Positions 26,150 to 34,744 of a DNA stretch of 64,000 bases are shown piece by piece. Made by a program: the position numbers and the translations under genes. The notes under the pieces are model-generated. The model searched no databases and was not told the origin of the DNA. It saw only the letters and a program-made list of their open reading frames with translations. Source of the stretch: Cohnella sp. AR92 (GTDB taxonomy: Bacteria; Bacillota; Bacilli; Paenibacillales; Paenibacillaceae); the NCBI RefSeq assembly GCF_003990975.1, contig NZ_RZJR01000002.1:282741-346740 (forward strand), in the 5' to 3' direction. How positions within the stretch are numbered: position 1 is the first letter of the stretch; each line of letters opens with the position of its first letter.

Positions 26150-26977
26150 TTATTTAACTGCGCCGTTCGTAACGCCCGCGAAAATAAAGCGCTGCATGAA
26201 CAGGAAGATCAAAACGGTCGGGATGAAGATGATCAAGATGCCCGCCGAGATGACGTTCAACTGAGCGGCGTTCGGTCCGATGAAGGAGTAGATCGCCGTG
26301 GACACGACCTTCAATTCCTTGCTCGGCATATACAGATACGCCGTGTAGAAGTCGTTGTAGATGTTGATCGTCTTCATGATGATCAGCGTCGCCGTCGCCG
26401 GAGCGAGCAGCGGGAAGATGATCGAGCGGTAGATCTTGAACAGGGATGCCCCTTCGATCATGGCGCTCTCGTCGAGATCCCTCGGGATGCTGTTGACGAA
26501 TTGCAGGTAGATGACGATCTGCAGAACGTCCGCGCCCAGATAGAGAAGGATCGGAGCCGCCATGGAGTCGTAAGCGCCGAGGTACTTGATGACGCTGAAC
26601 GTTGCGACTTGGGTCGTGATCATCGGAATGATCTGCGCGACCAGGTACATGCCCAGGATCGGCTTCTTCAGCTTGAAGTCGAAGCGGCCCAGCGCATAAG
26701 CGACCATCGTTCCGAACATGACGTTGCCGGCAACGGAGATCAGGAGAATGATAAAGATGTTCTTGAAGCCCAGCCCCAGCTGTCCGACATCGAACACCCT
26801 CTTGAAGTTGTCGAAGTTAAACCAGTCGTTAGGCAAGCTCATGCCCGATTGATAATACTCGACTTGCGTCTTGAAGGCGCCGATCACGACGGAATAGATC
26901 GGGAAGAATACGATAAACGTTGCGAGCAATAGGAAGATATACTTGGCGACTGTCCAGGCTTTGTTCGTACGTTCCAT
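26150..26977 (-). CDS. Carbohydrate ABC permease, MalG type, second system
   Basis: A 275-residue membrane protein with an N-terminal TM at about residues 12-34 and an EAA-type loop ESAMIEGASLFKIYRSIIFP, in which Ser replaces the first Ala. The start follows GGGAGGGCAAATAAG and lies 1 bp after the preceding permease stop. It pairs with that permease. No binding protein or ATPase gene is in this locus, so those parts must be supplied from elsewhere. Confidence 0.92.
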   Translation of the reverse strand: MERTNKAWTVAKYIFLLLATFIVFFPIYSVVIGAFKTQVEYYQSGMSLPNDWFNFDNFKRVFDVGQLGLGFKNIFIILLISVAGNVMFGTMVAYALGRFDFKLKKPILGMYLVAQIIPMITTQVATFSVIKYLGAYDSMAAPILLYLGADVLQIVIYLQFVNSIPRDLDESAMIEGASLFKIYRSIIFPLLAPATATLIIMKTINIYNDFYTAYLYMPSKELKVVSTAIYSFIGPNAAQLNVISAGILIIFIPTVLIFLFMQRFIFAGVTNGAVK

Positions 26978-26978
26978 C

Positions 26979-27857
26979 TTATTTGCCCTCCCGGAACAGC
27001 AGTTTGCGTTGAACGATGATGACGAGAGCGACGATGAGCAGCAGCGTGACGGACATAGCCGATGCGAGGCCGGCTTTCTGGAACTTGAACGCCATATCCA
27101 CGGTCGTGGAGACGAACGTATTCGTTCCGTTCGCGCCTAGCATCATGATATAAGGAATGTCGAACGCTTCGAGCGCGCCGGTGAGCGTCAGGATCATCAT
27201 CAGCTCGATAACGGAACGGATGCTTGGCACCGTGATGTAACGGAATGCTTGCCAGCCCGTCGCGCCGTCGATCTTGGCCGCTTCGTATACGTCGGCCGGA
27301 ATCGATTGCAGGGCGCCGATGAAGATAACCATGCTCAGACCGAAGTATTTCCAGAGGGAAATAAACGCCAGCGCGAAGTTAACGATATGCGGATTGCCGA
27401 GCCAAGATTGTTCCAGGGAAGAAAGGCCGACGGCGTCCAGGAAAATGTTCAACGAGCCGTATTCGGCATGGTAAACGTTCTTGAACATGATGACGATGGC
27501 GACGCTGTGCAGAACGTACGGAAGGAACAGGATCGCGCGGAACACGTTCCGTCCCTTCAGCTTGCTCGACAGGATGACCGCGAAGAACAGAGCCAGCGCA
27601 GTCTGCAGCAAACCGCCGACGAAGTAGTAAGCGTTGTTCTTGAACGCCCCGAAGATATCCGGGCGCGTAAAGATTTCCTTGTAATTGTCGAAGCCTACCC
27701 AATTCATGTCCCAGCCGAGACCCGTCCAGTCCGTGAAGCTGTAGTACACGAGGGATAATGCCGGATAGTACGAGAACGTCAAAGAGAGCAGTACCGGAAT
27801 GGTCAAGAAACCGAACAAGATCAGGTACCGTTGAGCTTTGTAACTTAGGTTGAACAT
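26979..27857 (-). CDS. Sugar ABC permease, MalF type, second system
   Basis: A 292-residue protein with a hydrophobic N-terminus and coupling loop EAAKIDGATGWQAFRYITVP. ATG 27855-27857 is favoured over GTG 27863 because GCAGGGG is then 5-6 bp away. It is the first transporter gene after the response regulator, across a 131-bp gap with a promoter-like sequence. Sequence differs clearly from the permease at 2976-3860, so this is not a recent duplication. Confidence 0.92.
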   Translation of the reverse strand: MFNLSYKAQRYLILFGFLTIPVLLSLTFSYYPALSLVYYSFTDWTGLGWDMNWVGFDNYKEIFTRPDIFGAFKNNAYYFVGGLLQTALALFFAVILSSKLKGRNVFRAILFLPYVLHSVAIVIMFKNVYHAEYGSLNIFLDAVGLSSLEQSWLGNPHIVNFALAFISLWKYFGLSMVIFIGALQSIPADVYEAAKIDGATGWQAFRYITVPSIRSVIELMMILTLTGALEAFDIPYIMMLGANGTNTFVSTTVDMAFKFQKAGLASAMSVTLLLIVALVIIVQRKLLFREGK

Positions 27858-27921
27858 AGACACCCCTGCTTCCGTTTCGGATAAATAATTTCTTGTAAAA
27901 CACAGGAAATCGCTTACAGTA

Positions 27922-27950
27922 ATTATATCCGAATTCGTTATTCATTTTAA
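27922..27950 (-). promoter_or_regulatory. Promoter-like sequence ahead of the second permease pair
   Basis: Minus-strand TTAAAA (27945-27950), a 17-bp spacer and a perfect TATAAT (27922-27927), about 65 bp before the permease start. The poor -35 fits a promoter that needs an activator, such as the adjacent AraC-type response regulator. Confidence 0.5.
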
Positions 27951-27988
27951 GGTTCTATGTTTGTTTTAATTGTCTTCGATTTGGATAA

Positions 27989-29506
27989 CTATAGCCTAAC
28001 TCGATCTCTGTATTCTTTGGGAGTGAATCCGGTTACCTTTTTGAAAACCTTGTTGAAATAAGCGGGATCCGGGTATCCGACCTGCTCTCCTACCTCATAG
28101 GTCTTCATGGAAGGGTTGCGCGTCAGCACCTCTTTGGCCTTGTCGATGCGCACCGAAATGACGTAATCGGTAATCGTCTCCCCCGTCTCCGTCTTGAATA
28201 GTTTGCTCAGATAGCTCGGGGTTAAATAGACGATATCCGCCAGTCGCTGAAGCTCCATCTCTTCCGTATAGTGCTGCTGGATAAACGATTTGACCGTCTC
28301 GATCGCCCGATTCTCCTGGCGCACGTTCTTCAGCTCCTGGAGCTGCTCGCCGACCGCTTGCTGCAGAGCCGAGCGGTAGGACCTCCAATCCGCGAACAAG
28401 GACGGAGCCAGCTTGATCTGCTTCTCCGATAGGTCCACCGCTTCCGCTTGCCTCTCGCTCATCTCTTCCGCAATGAGCTGGAATAGACGGGAGCTTCCCT
28501 CCGACAAGGTTCTCCAAGACGGACGATTGCGGTGAAGCTCTTCGAGCCAATCTTCGACGACGGCTTCCGCGCGCGGGATGTCCAGCACCTGCAGCGCCGG
28601 TCTCATGTCCTTGTCCAGCAATTTAACCGGATTATAGCCGTCATCGCCGTCTTTTCTCATCGAAGCATGGTCCATGGCGGCGCGCGAGCCGTTCTCGTAC
28701 CAGCCGAACTGAACGCATTCTTCCGCTTGGAGATAAGCATCCCTCAGCTTCATTGCGCCCTGATGGATGCCGCTAAGCCCAATCCTCACGAGCAGCGACG
28801 CCGGGAATTTGCGCATCAGCGTGAGCCCCAGTTCCTTCACCGTGTCGGAATGGTCGTGCTCCCCGATCGATGCCAGAATGACCGTTTGTTTGGGCTCCCA
28901 GGACATCAACCGATGCTCCCGGCTCCAATGGCCGAGATAGTTCTCCATCTGATCAACCGAAATTTCCGGCTCCGTGCGGACGACGAGCACGGCGAAATGC
29001 TGGCGAAACAAGCTGGTTTGCCCCAGATCCCGGGTCGCCCCCTGAATCATGTGCTCCGGAAGCTGGCTAACGTCGTTGCGCAGCAGAAGCCGGATATGCT
29101 CGTCGATCGCGACCGCTTTGCGGTATCTCTCCAGCTCCAAGTTCTTCATGACCCGATGAAGCAGATCGGCCAGTTCCTTCTGGTCGACCGGCTTCAGAAG
29201 ATAATCTTCGACTCCTTGCCGGATAGCCTGTCTCGCGAAGCTAAAATCGTTAAATCCGCTGACGATGGCGAACTTGATCTTCGGCTTGCGCTGCTGCACC
29301 TTCTCGATCAGTTGAAGGCCGTCCATCTGCGGCATCTTGATATCCGTGACGATCAGGTCGATCGGCAATTGGCCGAGCTGATTGAGCAGCTCTTGGCCGC
29401 TCGAGAAGCAGCCGACCACTTGGAACGCTTCTCCCGTCTGCTCGATCAGCTTGGCCAGCCCAAGCCGTATTCTCTCCTCGTCGTCCACGACCGCGATATG
29501 CATCAT
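27989..29506 (-). CDS. Response regulator with AraC-type DNA-binding domain, second system
   Basis: A 505-residue protein. The receiver domain has DDE near residues 8-10 and acceptor D55 in IVTDIKMP. The C-terminal AraC HTHs are LADIVYLTPSYLSKLFKTETG and GEQVGYPDPAYFNKVFKKVTG. The start ATGATG overlaps the kinase stop (29503-29505), so either of two adjacent ATGs may serve; an upstream 53-codon extension is rejected. It probably activates the permease genes downstream. Confidence 0.92.
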   Translation of the reverse strand: MMHIAVVDDEERIRLGLAKLIEQTGEAFQVVGCFSSGQELLNQLGQLPIDLIVTDIKMPQMDGLQLIEKVQQRKPKIKFAIVSGFNDFSFARQAIRQGVEDYLLKPVDQKELADLLHRVMKNLELERYRKAVAIDEHIRLLLRNDVSQLPEHMIQGATRDLGQTSLFRQHFAVLVVRTEPEISVDQMENYLGHWSREHRLMSWEPKQTVILASIGEHDHSDTVKELGLTLMRKFPASLLVRIGLSGIHQGAMKLRDAYLQAEECVQFGWYENGSRAAMDHASMRKDGDDGYNPVKLLDKDMRPALQVLDIPRAEAVVEDWLEELHRNRPSWRTLSEGSSRLFQLIAEEMSERQAEAVDLSEKQIKLAPSLFADWRSYRSALQQAVGEQLQELKNVRQENRAIETVKSFIQQHYTEEMELQRLADIVYLTPSYLSKLFKTETGETITDYVISVRIDKAKEVLTRNPSMKTYEVGEQVGYPDPAYFNKVFKKVTGFTPKEYRDRVRL

Positions 29507-31377
29507 CTTCCTTTTCCCCCTTCGTCCTTGCTCTCCCCCGGCATTCGAACGATTACCGTCGTCCCCGCTCCCTGTTCGCTCAAGATAGTCAAGCCGTATT
29601 TTTCCCCGTATCGGAGCTTTAATCTCTCGTTGATATTCCGCAGGCCGATCCCGCGACCGTCCCACTCCGTCGGCGGTTCGCGCAAGGAGCTCCTCAATTG
29701 CTGAAGCCGCTCCTCCGCCATTCCGACGCCGTCGTCATGGACCAGGAACTGCCGGTCCGGACCGTCCGCCCGGTACTCGATCCGGATGCTCATATGGCCT
29801 CTGCCCTCATCGTACCCGTGATAAATGGCGTTCTCGACGATCGGCTGGAAGAGAAGCTTCATGACCTGCATCGACTTGGTCTCCTCCTCCGGAGGAAGCT
29901 CGACGGTGAAGCGTTCGGCCCCATACCGGTAATTGAGAAGCTCGATGTACATCGTCAGGTGCTCCCATTCCTGAGCGATCGGAACGGTGTCCGACCCGGC
30001 ATGGATGCTGTAGCGGAGCAGCTTGCCGAGCAATTGCGCCATATCCCCGACTTCGGCATCGTCGTTCAACACGGCGGTCATGCGAATCGATTCCAGCGTG
30101 TTGTAGATGAAGTGCGGATTGATCTGATGCTGCAGCGACAGCAGCTCCGCCTCCTTCTTGCGCTGTTCGATCGCGTAGATATCCGAGATCAGCGTTTTGA
30201 TCCGGTCGATCATTCGGTTGAAGGCGCTGCCGACGAGCCCCACCTCATCCCGCCTGACGACGGGGAAGCTGACGTCCATGTTGCCGTTCTGCACCTCTTT
30301 CATCATCCTTACGAGCGACCTTAGCGGCCGAGTGATCGCGAAAACGATGACGAGCGAGATCAGCAGAGCGAAGCTCATGATGACAATGGCGGCGGCCAGG
30401 GTAAAGTTGCGGGTCCTTACCGCGTCCTTCTGAAGGTGGCTCTCCGGGATCGTAATGAGCACCCTCCAGCCCGTCGCTTCCGACTGCTTATATATAGTAA
30501 GAACATGTTCGCCGTTCAACGTGGCATGGAAGCTTCCTTGGTCTCCCCGCGCCATGGCCAGAAGATCGCTGCTCGGCAGCGTCTGCGCCAGGAATTTCAT
30601 CTCGCTGTCATAGATGACCTTACCCTCTTGATCCACGATGAGCGTCGTTCCCAACGTCGTCTTGTCGAGGTCCTTGACGATATTCTCGATAACGCCGATG
30701 CTGGCGTCGACGGCGATCATGCCAAGCTTCTCGTAATTGGCGGAATCGATGATCTCCCTTACGACGGTGAACACGTACTCCTTGCCCACGACCGGCTGGG
30801 ACACCTCTTGGGTGCTGACCAGGACGGGAGCTCCGTACGCGGCGTCCGCCCGCTTGTTCCATTCCGGATAGACCGACTTGAGATCGGGGCGAATGTTCAG
30901 GTTCTTCGCGGCGTAATAAGGATTGCCGTAGTTGTCGAACAGGTAAACCGTGTTGGTGCCGCTCTTGATATTGTTCAGAAAATAAATGCTGCTGCCGATC
31001 TTCTTCTGGATGTTGATAATTTGCTGCTGCTCGCTGGGGAGGATCGTCTCCGAGTCCACGTTCTTGGCGCTGACGCCCCCGTAGTACCGGTTCGACATCT
31101 TGAGTCCGTCTTTGATCTCCCCGATATAGGAAGGAATGATGGAGATCTTCTTCATGTCGAACAGATAATCGTCCAGCTTGTCCATCATCTTGTCCGTCAA
31201 TTGGGACGCGTAGTTGATCGTATTGTCTTCAATCGAGCTCGAATAGCTCCGCGCGGAGAGGAAGCTGAGGCCGCCGATCGGGAGAATGATCAAGAATAGA
31301 AACACGATCAGGAGCTTGCCTTCCATTCGACTGGCGGGCCTAAGCTGCTTCGGCCAACGCATGTTCCATCTTCTCAT
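29503..31377 (-). CDS. Sensor histidine kinase, YesM-like, second system
   Basis: A 624-residue kinase. TM1 lies at about residues 23-43, followed by a large extracytoplasmic cache-like sensor and TM2 near 325-350. A HAMP domain (ITRPLRSLVRMMKEVQNG), a His_kinase motif QHQINPHFIYNTLESI (acceptor His near residue 421) and an HATPase with DDGVGM come next. ATG 31377 follows AAGGAGCCACGGG. It overlaps the response regulator and is the first gene of this locus. Confidence 0.93.
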   Translation of the reverse strand: MRRWNMRWPKQLRPASRMEGKLLIVFLFLIILPIGGLSFLSARSYSSSIEDNTINYASQLTDKMMDKLDDYLFDMKKISIIPSYIGEIKDGLKMSNRYYGGVSAKNVDSETILPSEQQQIINIQKKIGSSIYFLNNIKSGTNTVYLFDNYGNPYYAAKNLNIRPDLKSVYPEWNKRADAAYGAPVLVSTQEVSQPVVGKEYVFTVVREIIDSANYEKLGMIAVDASIGVIENIVKDLDKTTLGTTLIVDQEGKVIYDSEMKFLAQTLPSSDLLAMARGDQGSFHATLNGEHVLTIYKQSEATGWRVLITIPESHLQKDAVRTRNFTLAAAIVIMSFALLISLVIVFAITRPLRSLVRMMKEVQNGNMDVSFPVVRRDEVGLVGSAFNRMIDRIKTLISDIYAIEQRKKEAELLSLQHQINPHFIYNTLESIRMTAVLNDDAEVGDMAQLLGKLLRYSIHAGSDTVPIAQEWEHLTMYIELLNYRYGAERFTVELPPEEETKSMQVMKLLFQPIVENAIYHGYDEGRGHMSIRIEYRADGPDRQFLVHDDGVGMAEERLQQLRSSLREPPTEWDGRGIGLRNINERLKLRYGEKYGLTILSEQGAGTTVIVRMPGESKDEGGKGR

Positions 31378-31580
31378 CCCGTGGCTCCTTCTCTACCCCA
31401 ATGGCAATAGACGGCCCGTTAGCCGCCTAAGCGATGATCTGCATAGTCAACATAGACAAACGTATTAGCTGCAAGTTTCATTATACTCACAACTAATTAT
31501 CCTAACAAACAGTACTTTTAGTCTCCCTCATTAAGGTCTATTGGGAAAATCGAACAAAGCCCGCGGCGCGCAAGCAGCCT

Positions 31581-31611
31581 CCTTCCGGAAGGGAAGGAAG
31601 CTGCGCGATGC
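31581..31611 (-). terminator. Stem-loop after gpr, weak terminator candidate
   Basis: GCAGCCTCCTTCC and GGAAGGAAGCTGC form a 13-bp stem with one mismatch just beyond the gpr stop. No T-run follows on the minus strand, so termination strength is doubtful. Confidence 0.45.
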
Positions 31612-31626
31612 ATTCATCGTGTTTGC

Positions 31627-32634
31627 TCAGTGGGTATATGCCGCGACATTGTCCGTATCGACCGCTTCGTGAAGGGCCGCGTTAAGTCCGCTGGCGATGA
31701 CGTTCGCGGTATCTTCCATGAACTTGTCGATCTCCTTCGGCGTCACGAGCAGATTCTGGCCGAGCGGGTCGAGCACTTCCTTCACCAACTGCAGCCGCTC
31801 GGTGCCTTCCATCCCCCCGAACACGCCGAACAGCTTGTCGGTATTGGGCGTATGCTTCTTCATATGCTCGAACACCATGTCCATCGTGTTGTTGACGATC
31901 GTCGACGCGTACACGACCGTCGGAACGCCGATCGCGATGCAAGGGACTCCCAGAATCTCTTGGGTCAGCCCTTTGCGCTTGTTGCCGATGCCCGAGCCCG
32001 GATGAATGCCGGTATCGGCGATCTGAATCGTCGTATTCACTCTCTCGAGCGATCGGGCGGCCAAAGCGTCGATGGCGATGACGAGGGAGGGCTTCGCTTT
32101 CTCCACGATGCCTTGAACGATATCGCTTGATTCGATCCCCGTCGTTCCGAGCACTCCCGGCGCCACCGCGCTGACCGGCCGATAGCCTTCTCCGACCTGG
32201 TCCGGCATCAGCTCGAAGAACTGCCTCGTGACCATGATATTCTCCACGACAAGCGGACCCAGAGCATCCGGGGTGACGTTCCAGTTGCCCAGCCCGACGA
32301 TGAACACGCTCGCCTTCTTGTCGATGCCCACGCGGCTCAGGAAGCTCTCGAACTCCTTCGCGAACGTGGTCGCCACCCGATCCTGGAGGTCGGAGTCGCC
32401 GTTGCGCAGCTGCGGAACCTCCAAGGTCACGTAATGGCCCTTCATCTTGCCGATGGCCTTCGCGCCCTCATCCGTCTGTATATGCATTCGGGTTACGGAG
32501 ATGCCGCCGGACTTCTCGTTCTCCGACCAGACGCCCGGGATCTGGCTATCCGGAGAACCCGCAAGCTCCCGGGCCTCCACGGCCAAATCGATCTGCACTT
32601 CGTACTCGCTTAAATCCAATTCGTGCTCGCTCAT
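31627..32634 (-). CDS. gpr: GPR germination protease (SASP endopeptidase)
   Basis: A 335-residue zymogen that degrades small acid-soluble spore proteins after germination. Family hallmarks include the N-terminal propeptide (MSEHELDLSEYEVQIDLAVEA), GLGNWNVTPDALGP, APGVLGTTGIES, IDALAARS and DTGIHPGSGIGN. These contain the conserved Asp residues of this atypical aspartic protease. The start follows AGGAGAGG. Divergent to rpsT, as in other Bacillales; the usual downstream spoIIP is absent and a two-component gene lies there instead. Confidence 0.97.
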   Translation of the reverse strand: MSEHELDLSEYEVQIDLAVEARELAGSPDSQIPGVWSENEKSGGISVTRMHIQTDEGAKAIGKMKGHYVTLEVPQLRNGDSDLQDRVATTFAKEFESFLSRVGIDKKASVFIVGLGNWNVTPDALGPLVVENIMVTRQFFELMPDQVGEGYRPVSAVAPGVLGTTGIESSDIVQGIVEKAKPSLVIAIDALAARSLERVNTTIQIADTGIHPGSGIGNKRKGLTQEILGVPCIAIGVPTVVYASTIVNNTMDMVFEHMKKHTPNTDKLFGVFGGMEGTERLQLVKEVLDPLGQNLLVTPKEIDKFMEDTANVIASGLNAALHEAVDTDNVAAYTH

Positions 32635-32719
32635 CGTACCTCTCCTGTTCTGTCGCGGGATTCCTGCGGGAGCAAGCTTTTCGTCGCTGTCGCGCCCTTG
32701 AACCTGCCAGCTGTATAGC

Positions 32720-32748
32720 TTGCGTTTTGCCCCCCTCCATGATAGAAT
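32720..32748 (+). promoter_or_regulatory. Sigma-A promoter of rpsT
   Basis: TTGCGT (32720-32725), a 17-bp spacer and TAGAAT (32743-32748), 52 bp upstream of the rpsT start and divergent from gpr. Confidence 0.6.
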
Positions 32749-32799
32749 GTTACAAGTTGTTTGGAGAAATACTTGTTGCTTTGCCAGGAGGTGAAATCA

Positions 32800-33072
32800 A
32801 TGCCGAACATTAAATCCGCTATCAAACGGACGAAGACGAACGACAAGCGTCGTCTGCGCAACGCTTCCCAGAAGTCCGCGCTTCGCACGGCTGTCAAGCA
32901 AGCTGACGTAGCTGTTGTAGGAACGGACGTAAACGTTGCTAAAGAAGCGCTTCAACTCGCTCAGAAGAAGCTGGACAAAGCGGTTACCAAAGGCCTTATT
33001 CATAAGAATGCGGCTGCCCGCAAGAAGTCCCGTCTGGCTAAGAAGTTGAACGCGTTGTCTTCCCAAGCCTAA
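32800..33072 (+). CDS. rpsT: 30S ribosomal protein S20
   Basis: A 90-residue basic protein beginning [18 protein letters not shown] with [16 protein letters not shown] near the end, a clear S20 that binds 16S rRNA in early 30S assembly. CCAGGAGGTGAAATCA gives the ribosome site for ATG 32800; a 13-codon upstream extension is rejected. It is monocistronic, with its own promoter and terminator. Confidence 0.98.
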   Translation: MPNIKSAIKRTKTNDKRRLRNASQKSALRTAVKQADVAVVGTDVNVAKEALQLAQKKLDKAVTKGLIHKNAAARKKSRLAKKLNALSSQA

Positions 33073-33196
33073 GGCTTAATAACCGTCCAACCAAGCAAAA
33101 ACGCCTTCGGCGTCCTTCCGGCGCTGAAGCAGCTTTGCGGAGGTTATTCACAAATGGATAAGCGTGAAACTTATAAATTTTGAATAACTGAATAAA

Positions 33197-33246
33197 GGGT
33201 TGACTATGGTTGCGAGTTCTCGTTCCCAGGGTCAACCTTTTTTTAT
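33197..33246 (+). terminator. Terminator of rpsT
   Basis: GGTTGAC (33198-33204) and GTCAACC (33231-33237) form a stem followed by eight T residues. It is 125 bp after the stop; a smaller hairpin near 33095 lacks a T-run. Confidence 0.8.
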
Positions 33247-33263
33247 TGTTTAGATGGGTGTTT

Positions 33264-33300
33264 CGCCGCGATGTTGCCTTACGGTACTATCTTCCTGCGC
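33264..33300. repeat. Single copy of the GATGTTGCC hairpin repeat (locus C)
   Basis: CGCCGCGATGTTGCCTTACG followed by GTACTATC closely matches the units at 10429 and 10481. It lies in the gap between the rpsT terminator and the end of holA, which is otherwise empty. Confidence 0.6.
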
Positions 33301-33353
33301 GCGCAGCATCGACAAAGGGCAAGCCGTCCGCTTGCCCCTAGTCCAGCCTTCAT

Positions 33354-34385
33354 TCAATTCCCGCCCGCCGAGCCGGTCTTCAGCAGGAACAGCTCCAGCC
33401 CGAGCGTCTTCTCGACGCGGCCGGTCTTCATCTCGTAGTCGAGCTCCGCCAATCTCTCCAGAACGGACGACAGCCTCTCCATGGAGAAGCCCTTCGCTTG
33501 ATCGGCCGTCACCTTCGCCGCGTACGGGTGCAGCCCCAGCTGTCCCGACATCTGCTGCGGCGTGTATCCCTGCTTGCCGAGCTCCTTCACGAACAGCATG
33601 TTCCTGAATTGCCGGACGAGCAGAGCGACCAGCTTGATCGGCTCTTCCTTCTGCTTGAGCAGATCGTAATACAGCGCCAACGCTCGGTCGGTGCGCAGCG
33701 CCGCGATCTCCTCGGTCAGCTTGAACACGCTCTGCTCCGTTCCGGCCGGCACCAGCGTCTCGACCGACTCCCGAGTCACGGTTCCGTATTCGCCGGCATA
33801 CAGGCACAGCTTGTCCGCTTCCTTGGCGAGCGCGCCCATGTCGGGACCGATCCTTCGCAGCAGCTCCTCCACGGCAGCCGGCTCGGCCTTGCGCCCTTGG
33901 GCTTCCACCCGCTTCGCCAGCCATTGCATCAGCTCTTCGGCCGGCAGAGGCGAGAACGCGATGACCGACTCTTTCTCCTTCGCCAGCTTCACGAGCTTCT
34001 TCCGTTCATCCAGCTTCTCAGCCGGCACGATGAACACCAACACGGTGCTCTCCATCGGCTGCTTCATGTACTCCAGCAGCCTCTCGGTACGATGCTCGAT
34101 CTTCGCCGACTCGCGGCCGGTTCCGAACACGACGCTGTCCCTGACCAGGACCAGCTTGCACGGCACGAGAAACGGCATCGTCTCCGACTCGTCGATAATC
34201 TCGTCCAGCGGGCTCTCCGCCGTGCTGAAGCGGATAACGCCCAGATCCCGATTCTCCGCTTCCATCAGCTTAGCGGTAAGCTTCTCCGTGAACTCCTGCA
34301 CCAGGTAGGATTCCGTCCCGTAGCATATGTAATAAGGCTTGATCCTGCCTTCCTTGATCTCTCGCAGCGCTTTCCTGGCTTCCAT
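33354..34385 (-). CDS. holA: DNA polymerase III delta subunit
   Basis: A 343-residue clamp-loader subunit of the HolA/YqeN family. The N-terminal ALREIKEGRIKPYYICYGTE and YLVQEFTEKL start the AAA-like fold (without a Walker A), and the C-terminal collar domain holds VRQFRNMLFVKELGKQGYTPQQ. ATG 34385 is chosen because GGGGGAAG precedes it; a 16-codon extension is possible but lacks a site. Position between comEC and rpsT matches Bacillales synteny. Confidence 0.95.
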   Translation of the reverse strand: MEARKALREIKEGRIKPYYICYGTESYLVQEFTEKLTAKLMEAENRDLGVIRFSTAESPLDEIIDESETMPFLVPCKLVLVRDSVVFGTGRESAKIEHRTERLLEYMKQPMESTVLVFIVPAEKLDERKKLVKLAKEKESVIAFSPLPAEELMQWLAKRVEAQGRKAEPAAVEELLRRIGPDMGALAKEADKLCLYAGEYGTVTRESVETLVPAGTEQSVFKLTEEIAALRTDRALALYYDLLKQKEEPIKLVALLVRQFRNMLFVKELGKQGYTPQQMSGQLGLHPYAAKVTADQAKGFSMERLSSVLERLAELDYEMKTGRVEKTLGLELFLLKTGSAGGN

Positions 34386-34502
34386 CGTATGCTTCCCCCA
34401 TCCTGCAAGCAAGCCGTTGCCTGCGTTATTCAAAGTCTATCAAATGTGCGGGCCGAGCCGCAACCGTCTTAACGCCAGGATTGCCTCCGCGGGGATAAAG
34501 CC

Positions 34503-34554
34503 GAAGAGACTGCCTCTTCCGGTTCGTTGGCGAACCCTCCGAGACAGTCTCTTC
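34503..34554. other. Nested stem-loop in the holA to anti-sigma gap
   Basis: Perfect 10-bp outer arms GAAGAGACTG (34503-34512) and CAGTCTCTTC (34545-34554) enclose an inner GGTTCG-TTGG-CGAACC hairpin. It is the only structure seen in the 359-bp gap 34386-34744, where no frame has a ribosome site. It may end the sigma/anti-sigma transcript (minus strand reads GGCTTTATCC after it) or act as a small structured RNA. Confidence 0.5.
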
Positions 34555-34744
34555 GCATGTGGACATCTATGTCAACGTCCGCCGGCCGGCCCATGGAACC
34601 GTGCGCGAACGACCGCGACCTTGCGTCCAAGAACAAGAACGTTCTGCCGAACGCCTTCTGCTTCATCGATGCATCATACGCGGCTTGCGCGAGAAACGTT
34701 CCTCGGCGCTTGTCGTCAACCGCGATTATCCCAATCCAATCGCG

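Noticed and set aside
26096..26150. Terminator between the second permease and the LacI gene
   Set aside because: GCCGCGCCATG and CATGGCGCCGC pair well, but no T-run follows on the minus strand, so termination was not called.
31518..31545. Further copy of the TTAGTCTCC hairpin repeat upstream of the second kinase gene
   Set aside because: TTTTAGTCTCCCTCATTAAG shares a short start only; the palindrome partner and GC-rich flanks are missing.
34469..34666. A 65-codon minus-strand frame in the gap after the anti-sigma gene
   Set aside because: There is no ribosome site and no similarity recognised, and the frame runs through the nested hairpin.
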